Shown here: piece by piece, positions 5,883-9,458 of the stretch
Position numbering within the stretch: the stretch's first letter is position 1
Layout: every line of letters begins with the position of its first letter
DNA from: Draconibacterium sp.
GTDB lineage: Bacteria > Bacteroidota > Bacteroidia > Bacteroidales > Prolixibacteraceae
Reading direction: 5' to 3'
NCBI GenBank assembly: GCA_030595485.1
Contig: JAUVDE010000104.1
Location: 1-9,458 of the forward strand
Length of the DNA stretch: 9,458 nucleotides
Translations under genes and position numbers: made by a program
Notes under the pieces: model-generated
Told to the model about the DNA's origin: nothing
What the model saw: the letters and a program-made list of their open reading frames with translations, nothing else
Database searches by the model: none

Positions 5883-6515
5883 ATGAAGACAGTATTATTA
5901 AAAGGACAGGTTAGAGAGACCGTAGGTAAAAAAGAAGCGAAAAAACTTCGTGCAGAGGATAAAGTTCCTGCAGTAATGTATGGTGGTGATGCACCAGTAC
6001 ACTTTTCAGTTCCTTTTTCCGATTTAAGAAAAGTAATTTATACGCCAAGTGTATATTTAATTGAGCTTGACCTTGATGGTGTAGTTCATACTGCAATGAT
6101 GCAAGATGTTCAATGGCATCCGGTTCAAGAACAAGTTTTACACATCGATTTCTTGAAACTTATTGGTGATAAACCTATTAAAATGGATATTCCATTAAAA
6201 GTTTCAGGTTCGGCAAAAGGTATTCAAATGGGTGGTAAATTAAATACCAACCTACGTAGACTTAAAGTAAAAGCTTTAGCTGCTAATTTGCCTGATTCGA
6301 TTGAAGTTGATGTAACTGAACTAGGAATTGGTGACGGTGTTAAAGTTGCTGACTTAAGCATTGAAAATGTTGAGTTTTTAGATGTTAAGTCGAATGTAGT
6401 TGTAAGCGTTGGAATTACAAGAGCTGCTAAATCTGCTGCAGGTGAAGGCGGTGAAGAAGAAGGTGAAGAAGGTGAAGGAGCTGAAGGTGGAGAAGAAGCA
6501 GCAACTGAAGAATAA
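5883..6515 (+). CDS. rplY: Ribosomal protein bL25, long CTC form
   Basis: Binds 5S rRNA in the central protuberance of the large subunit. At 210 residues this is the long CTC/TL5 form: an N-terminal 5S-binding L25 domain (about 1-92, with KLRAEDKVPAVMYGG at 21-35 and WHPVQEQVLHIDFLKL at 78-93) and a C-terminal beta domain (about 95-180, with IPLKVSGSAKG at 103-113 and NLRRLKVKALAANLPDSI at 123-140). After residue 186 comes an acidic Gly/Glu/Ala tail of about 24 residues encoded by imperfect GGTGAA/GAAGAA repeats. Similar acidic tails are common in this family in Bacteroidota. It heads a three-gene operon, with pth only 18 nt downstream. Confidence 0.95.
   Translation: MKTVLLKGQVRETVGKKEAKKLRAEDKVPAVMYGGDAPVHFSVPFSDLRKVIYTPSVYLIELDLDGVVHTAMMQDVQWHPVQEQVLHIDFLKLIGDKPIKMDIPLKVSGSAKGIQMGGKLNTNLRRLKVKALAANLPDSIEVDVTELGIGDGVKVADLSIENVEFLDVKSNVVVSVGITRAAKSAAGEGGEEEGEEGEGAEGGEEAATEE
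6441..6512 (+). repeat. GGTGAA/GAAGAA codon repeats in the rplY tail
   Basis: The last 24 codons of rplY are imperfect repeats of GGTGAA and GAAGAA type, encoding Gly-Glu-rich sequence with a few alanines. Such purine-rich repeats can change length by replication slippage. Changes in multiples of six would keep the reading frame and only alter the acidic tail. Confidence 0.6.
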
Positions 6516-6533
6516 ATTTAAAATTATTTCTGG

Positions 6534-7097
6534 ATGAAGTACTTAATTGCCGGTCTCGGTAATATAGGACCAGAATATAAAAATACTCGCCATAACATTG
6601 GTTTTCAAATATTGGACGCTCTCGCTGAGGCGTCCAATATTAGTTTTAACGATAGCCGTTATGGGTTTGTGGCCGAATATAAATTCAAAGCACGAACCTT
6701 TATTTTGTTAAAACCTACCACTTTTATGAACCTAAGTGGGCGAGCAGTAAATTACTGGTTACAAAAAGAAAAAATCGACATTAAAAATATGTTGGTTTTA
6801 GTTGATGATTTAGCTTTACCATTTGGAACACTTCGGGTGCGAGCAAAAGGTGGTGCCGGAGGTCATAATGGTTTAGAAAACATAAACCAGGTTTTGGGAC
6901 GTAACGATTATGCACGTTTGCGCTTTGGAATTGGTGACGCTTTTCATAAAGGGCGTCAGGTTGATTATGTTTTGGGTGAATGGAGCCGCGAGGAAAAAAA
7001 GGAACTACCTTTTACATTTAATGATTCGATAGATATTATTAAAAGTTTTGGGACCATTGGCGTAGAACGTACCATGAATTTCCATAATAAAAAATAA
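6534..7097 (+). CDS. pth: Peptidyl-tRNA hydrolase
   Basis: Cleaves peptidyl-tRNAs released prematurely from ribosomes, recycling tRNA. The 187-residue protein matches bacterial Pth. Active-site residues are all present: N10 in GLGNIG, catalytic H20 in NTRHNIGF, N66 in KPTTFMNLSG, the acidic pair D91-D92 in LVDDLALPFG, and H111-N112 in GGAGGHNGL. GLGNIG replaces the GLGNPG of many bacteria. Codons 25-36 contain a perfect 12-bp inverted repeat (6608-6641), and several codons there (CTC, GAG, GCG, TCC) look GC-richer than their surroundings. Alignment by eye with other Pth sequences shows no extra residues at that point. It sits 18 nt after rplY and one base before the S4 gene, so it is mid-operon. 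Confidence 0.96.
   Translation: MKYLIAGLGNIGPEYKNTRHNIGFQILDALAEASNISFNDSRYGFVAEYKFKARTFILLKPTTFMNLSGRAVNYWLQKEKIDIKNMLVLVDDLALPFGTLRVRAKGGAGGHNGLENINQVLGRNDYARLRFGIGDAFHKGRQVDYVLGEWSREEKKELPFTFNDSIDIIKSFGTIGVERTMNFHNKK
6608..6641 (+). repeat. Perfect 12-bp inverted repeat inside pth
   Basis: AATATTGGACGC (6608-6619) is the exact reverse complement of GCGTCCAATATT (6630-6641), separated by TCTCGCTGAG, in which CTC and GAG can also pair. As RNA this makes a strong hairpin within the first fifth of the pth message. It lies wholly in coding sequence and does not disturb the protein. Confidence 0.85.
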
Positions 7098-7098
7098 A

Positions 7099-7476
7099 GT
7101 GGCAGAAGGTGTTCGCATTGATAAGTGGCTGTGGTCGGTTCGGATTTATAAAACCCGAAGTCAGGCAAGTGAGGCTTGTAAAAAAGGTTACGTAAACATT
7201 AAAGAGACGAAGGTAAAACCATCGCGTGAGGTTAAGGTTGGCGAAATTATACAAGTTAAAAAAGCACCCATTACCAAAAGTTTTAAAGTGCTTGCTTTGG
7301 TTGGCAAACGAATGGGGGCAAAACTAATTGTCGATTTTGTTGAAGATGTAACTCCTGCCGATCAATTGGAACTTCTGGAAATGCAAAAAAATATGCGTTG
7401 GATTGAACGCGATCGCGGAACAGGACGCCCCACTAAAAAGGATCGCCGCGAACTCGACGATTTCTTCGAATGGTAG
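7099..7476 (+). CDS. S4-domain RNA-binding protein, Hsp15 (HslR)-like
   Basis: A 125-residue protein with an N-terminal S4 RNA-binding domain: VRIDKWLWSVRIYKTRSQA (5-23), then EACKKGYVNI (25-34) and the VKVGEIIQV strand (46-54). A basic C-terminal extension with RDRGTGRPTKKDRRELDDFF (104-123) is typical of the Hsp15/HslR group. In E. coli Hsp15 binds free 50S subunits carrying a nascent peptidyl-tRNA, a role that fits its position next to pth. The start is GTG at 7099, one base after the pth stop; no in-frame ATG gives a better N-terminus, and VRIDKWLW begins correctly from here. Translational coupling to pth is likely. Substrate and role are inferred from the family. Confidence 0.92.
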   Translation: MAEGVRIDKWLWSVRIYKTRSQASEACKKGYVNIKETKVKPSREVKVGEIIQVKKAPITKSFKVLALVGKRMGAKLIVDFVEDVTPADQLELLEMQKNMRWIERDRGTGRPTKKDRRELDDFFEW

Positions 7477-7482
7477 GGAGTA

Positions 7483-7520
7483 GTTAACAGTCGTAGTCTC
7501 AGTTGACAGTAGTAGTCTCA
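7483..7520. repeat. Two tandem 19-bp repeats
   Basis: GTTAACAGTCGTAGTCTCA (7483-7501) is followed directly by GTTGACAGTAGTAGTCTCA (7502-7520), two mismatches in 19, and then by another GTT. It begins 6 nt after the S4 gene stop codon. No function is apparent; it looks like a short intergenic minisatellite. Confidence 0.7.
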
Positions 7521-7590
7521 GTTTTTAGAATGAAATATTATAATGTAGTTCGGTATACGTAATGTGGCAACGACCAAGAATGAGTTGTTT

Positions 7591-7625
7591 GAACTTTGAA
7601 CACTGAACTTTAAACTCTAAACTAT
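7591..7625. repeat. Heptamer tandem repeat before the DUF4924 gene
   Basis: Five consecutive 7-bp units: GAACTTT, GAACACT, GAACTTT, AAACTCT, AAACTAT, consensus (G/A)AACTTT-like. The array ends 5 nt before the start codon at 7631, so it occupies the ribosome-binding region. Changes in unit number could alter translation or promoter spacing, but nothing in the window shows that they do. Confidence 0.7.
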
Positions 7626-7630
7626 AGAAT

Positions 7631-8170
7631 ATGTTAGTAGCAAAACAAAGGCGCAAAGAAAATATAGCTGAATATATTTTATACCTCTATCAGGTTGAGG
7701 ACTTAATTCGTGCTTTTAAAGGCGATATGGAATTGATTGAGCAACGTTTAGTAGCGAACTATAAAGCTGATGAAAAGACCGCAGAAGCTATTAGAGCCTG
7801 GTACCAGAATTTGGCTACTATGATGGAAAAAGAGCACATTGAAGAAAAGGGGCATTTGCAATTTCTTACTAACCTTATTTCCGATGTAAACGATTTTCAC
7901 CTAAAACTGATAGAAACAAGCAAAGATGGTTCATACGTTCAAGCTTTTAATGCTGCAGCCGGTTTAGTTGAAGAATTAAAGCAAAAAAATCCTACAGCAA
8001 AAAACGATGTGGAATTGGGGATTAGTTCCATTTATGGTTTCTTGTTACTAAAAATGCAGAAAAAGGATATTTCGGTTGATACTACTGAAGCCATAAAACG
8101 AATTAGTAATTGGTTAAGCTCGCTTTCTAAATTGTATCGCGACTTTGAAGCTGGTGACTTTGAATTTTAA
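7631..8170 (+). CDS. DUF4924 family protein
   Basis: A 179-residue, mostly helical cytoplasmic protein that I recognise as DUF4924, a family known to me only from Bacteroidota. The family signature is the N-terminus VAKQRRKENIAEYILYLYQVEDLIRAF (3-29). A predicted helical bundle follows (about 30-115), and a C-terminal part (GISSIYGFLLLKMQKKDIS, 130-148) ends in an acidic FEAGDFEF. No catalytic motif, signal peptide or membrane span is visible and no function is established. It lies 154 nt after the S4 gene, with repeats in between, and is convergent with the DCC gene. No clear promoter is visible, so it may be read through from the rplY operon or use a site within the repeat-bearing spacer. 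Confidence 0.9.
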   Translation: MLVAKQRRKENIAEYILYLYQVEDLIRAFKGDMELIEQRLVANYKADEKTAEAIRAWYQNLATMMEKEHIEEKGHLQFLTNLISDVNDFHLKLIETSKDGSYVQAFNAAAGLVEELKQKNPTAKNDVELGISSIYGFLLLKMQKKDISVDTTEAIKRISNWLSSLSKLYRDFEAGDFEF

Positions 8171-8176
8171 TTGTCA

Positions 8177-8188
8177 CCAAATATTTGG
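8177..8188. repeat. 12-bp perfect palindrome
   Basis: CCAAATATTTGG begins 7 nt after the DUF4924 stop codon. It is a perfect palindrome without a loop or a T-run. It could be a protein-binding site or chance; no neighbouring promoter supports an operator role. Confidence 0.35.
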
Positions 8189-8212
8189 GTATAATGAGGA
8201 AATGACAGAGAG

Positions 8213-8284
8213 ATGCTGAAATGAATTCAGCATAACGTACTAATGTATTGTTTGTTAGTATGTCTACCTGAACTCGTTTCAGGT
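8213..8284. repeat. Cluster of three small hairpins, two of one repeat family
   Basis: ATGCTGAA (8213-8220) and TTCAGCAT (8226-8233) pair perfectly around loop ATGAA. ACCTGAA (8266-8272) and TTCAGGT (8278-8284) pair around loop CTCGT. Both share the core CTGAA-N5-TTCAG, which suggests copies of one palindromic repeat type. Between them TACTAA (8238-8243) pairs with TTAGTA (8255-8260). The cluster lies between two convergent genes. None has a T-run directly after it on the strand needed for an intrinsic terminator. Confidence 0.65.
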
Positions 8285-8365
8285 TCTAAAAAAAATCGGT
8301 CATTGGGGGCGTAGTGGGGAATCTGTTTCATCAAGAATTTAAGCGATAGATTTTTTAGTGCATTC

Positions 8366-8746
8366 TTATTTAAAATAACACACAGTTTCCCTTTTTCCAA
8401 ACCAACGATAACGGTTTTTTGCCAACCAGCAGTACATTTTATCTCTCCAATTTTTTGGGATAATTTTGAAAACCACGCACCAACTCCAGGGTGCGGGTAA
8501 AAGTTTGCTGATTTTAATGGCAGCATCCGATTCCATGTAAACTTTGTTTTTATCTATTAGAATTACTGAATCAGTTTCTTGAGGAACTTTATAGCTTTCA
8601 ATAAATTCTTTTCCTTTTTCAGACTGTAAAGCCACAAAGTTAAACTGTTTTTTTTTATCTCTTTTCAGAATAAAGCGAACTAAACCATTGCACAAATTGC
8701 AAACACCGTCAAAAAGAATAATCGATTTTTCTACTTTCGCCATCAT
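8366..8746 (-). CDS. DCC family thiol-disulfide oxidoreductase, C-terminus possibly frameshifted
   Basis: A 126-residue protein of the DCC family (DUF393), thioredoxin-like proteins named for the DxxCxxC signature. That signature is ILFDGVCNLCN (10-20; D13, C16, C19). Family features that follow are FVALQSEKG (37-45), the SVILIDKNKVYMESDAAIKI segment (60-79) and NRYRWFGKRE (111-120). The reaction partner is unknown. The family usually has a single Cys directly after GKR(D/E)(S/T), then about ten residues ending near LKxRFL. Here the frame reads GKRETVCYFK and stops, while the +1 frame from the same point reads CVILNKNALKNLSLKFL. The switch falls in an ACACAC run (8378-8383), so a one-base indel is likely. 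The shifted frame then runs on through the hairpin cluster to a stop at 8227. Confidence 0.85.
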   Translation of the reverse strand: MMAKVEKSIILFDGVCNLCNGLVRFILKRDKKKQFNFVALQSEKGKEFIESYKVPQETDSVILIDKNKVYMESDAAIKISKLLPAPWSWCVVFKIIPKNWRDKMYCWLAKNRYRWFGKRETVCYFK

Positions 8747-8796
8747 ACTTCAATGCTAATTCTATTGAGTATAACAAAGCTTTATAAAATGTGTTG

Positions 8797-8831
8797 CAAA
8801 AAAAAGGCAACTCATGTTGAATGAATTGCCT
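8797..8831 (-). terminator. Intrinsic terminator of the sulfatase gene
   Basis: On the minus strand, AGGCAA, a U-G pair and TCAT pair with ATGA and TTGCCT (8821-8831 with 8805-8815) around a 5-nt loop, followed by a run of eight T residues (8798-8805, the first shared with the stem). It begins 24 nt past the sulfatase stop codon. It separates the sulfatase transcript from the DCC gene, which therefore needs its own promoter in 8747-8796. Confidence 0.85.
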
Positions 8832-8855
8832 CTCTATTAATTTTTTCAATTTATT

Positions 8856-9458
8856 CTAGAATAACTCAGGAAAAGCCTTGTGCAAATCAAGCTGGTCTTC
8901 CATTTCTTGCATTTGCTTTTTCAGTTTTGCAACCAATTCTGTTTTAACTTCAGCATAATCCTTATTATCAGCTAAATCATTCATTTCCTTTGGGTCGTTT
9001 ACCATATCAAAAATGCGTATTTTTTTTGCATTCGGATACACAATCATTTTGAATTTTTCGGTACGTACCATACGCTGGAAGTTGATGTAAGCACCATAGA
9101 TTTCATCGTAATTGCTAGTGTTTACTTCTTTGTTAATCATTGGCATTAAACTGTTGAACTCAACATATTCGGGTTTTTCCACACCAGCTAAGTCTAACGA
9201 AGTTGCCATAACATCTTGCAAATAAACCTGCATATCGCGTTTTTCGTTTGCCGGAACATCAGGGCCCACAACAATTAAAGGAACACGCATACTGTGGTCG
9301 TACATGTTTTGTTTTCCAACCAAACCGTGGTGTCCACATGAAAGACCGTGGTCGGCACTAAAAACAATGTAAGTGTTTTCATCCTGACCTGTTTCTTTTA
9401 AGTGCGCAATTATTCGTCCAATCTGGTCGTCCATATGTGTAATAATGGCATAATATTC
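8856..9458 (-). CDS. Sulfatase (alkaline phosphatase superfamily), C-terminal part
   Basis: The frame is open through the right edge, so only the C-terminal 200 residues are present; the Met at 9432-9434 is internal, because YYAIITH precedes it. Family features seen are YYAIITHMDDQIGRI, then YIVFSADHGLSCGHHG with the metal-binding Asp-His pair, and LVGKQNMYDHSMRVPLIV with the active-site Lys. A C-terminal subdomain follows with the usual KIRIFDMVNDPKEMNDLAD block. Type I sulfatases hydrolyse sulfate esters using a formylglycine made from Cys or Ser in a C/S-x-P-x-R motif, which would lie in the missing N-terminal part, as would any signal peptide. In Bacteroidota such enzymes usually act on sulfated glycans, but the substrate cannot be told here. 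An intrinsic terminator follows it. Confidence 0.93.
   Translation of the reverse strand, partial: EYYAIITHMDDQIGRIIAHLKETGQDENTYIVFSADHGLSCGHHGLVGKQNMYDHSMRVPLIVVGPDVPANEKRDMQVYLQDVMATSLDLAGVEKPEYVEFNSLMPMINKEVNTSNYDEIYGAYINFQRMVRTEKFKMIVYPNAKKIRIFDMVNDPKEMNDLADNKDYAEVKTELVAKLKKQMQEMEDQLDLHKAFPELF

Noticed and set aside
7483..7625. CRISPR array in the repeat-rich spacer
   Set aside because: The units are directly adjacent tandem repeats of 19 bp and 7 bp with no unique spacers, and no cas genes are nearby.
9432..9434. ATG as the start of the sulfatase
   Set aside because: The frame stays open to the window edge and the preceding YYAIITH residues belong to the conserved sulfatase sequence.

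Overview
The window is ordinary chromosomal DNA from a member of the Bacteroidota. The evidence is AT-rich codon use, weak Shine-Dalgarno sites, TAnnTTTG-type -7 promoter elements, a DUF4924 protein (a family I know only from this phylum), and the order prs - rplY(ctc) - pth - S4 RNA-binding protein. The gene mix, including a sulfatase of the glycan-degrading type, would suit the Marinilabiliales/Prolixibacteraceae, but that finer placement is inference.

Left part (1-2548): smpB (tmRNA partner) is followed by a small STAS-like hypothetical gene. About 200 bp of heavily inverted-repeat DNA then separates these from a convergent minus-strand pair, uridine kinase (udk) and a PolB-type 3'-5' exonuclease, which are joined by a TAATG stop/start overlap.

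Middle (2663-4637): on the plus strand lie a Dabb-domain protein with an intrinsic terminator built over its stop codon, a class I mannose-6-phosphate isomerase, and the ribosome-assembly GTPase EngB/YihA.

Core (4638-7476): PRPP synthetase (prs) has a 188-bp leader containing a possible 24-codon upstream ORF. It is followed by ribosomal protein L25/CTC with its own promoter, peptidyl-tRNA hydrolase and an Hsp15-like S4 protein. The last three are tightly packed (18-nt and 1-nt gaps) and form a translation-maintenance operon. The pth coding sequence contains a perfect 12-bp inverted repeat.

Right part (7477-9458): a spacer with two kinds of short tandem repeat leads to the DUF4924 gene. A spacer with several palindromes separates it from a minus-strand DCC-family thiol-disulfide oxidoreductase that may be frameshifted near its C-terminus. 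The window ends in the C-terminal 200 residues of a minus-strand sulfatase closed by a clear intrinsic terminator.

I find no mobile element, CRISPR array, tRNA/rRNA or defence cassette, and no convincing new multi-gene system. The points of interest are small: the prs upstream ORF, the pth hairpin, the possible DCC frameshift, the repeat-bearing spacers and the structured 1020-1160 region.
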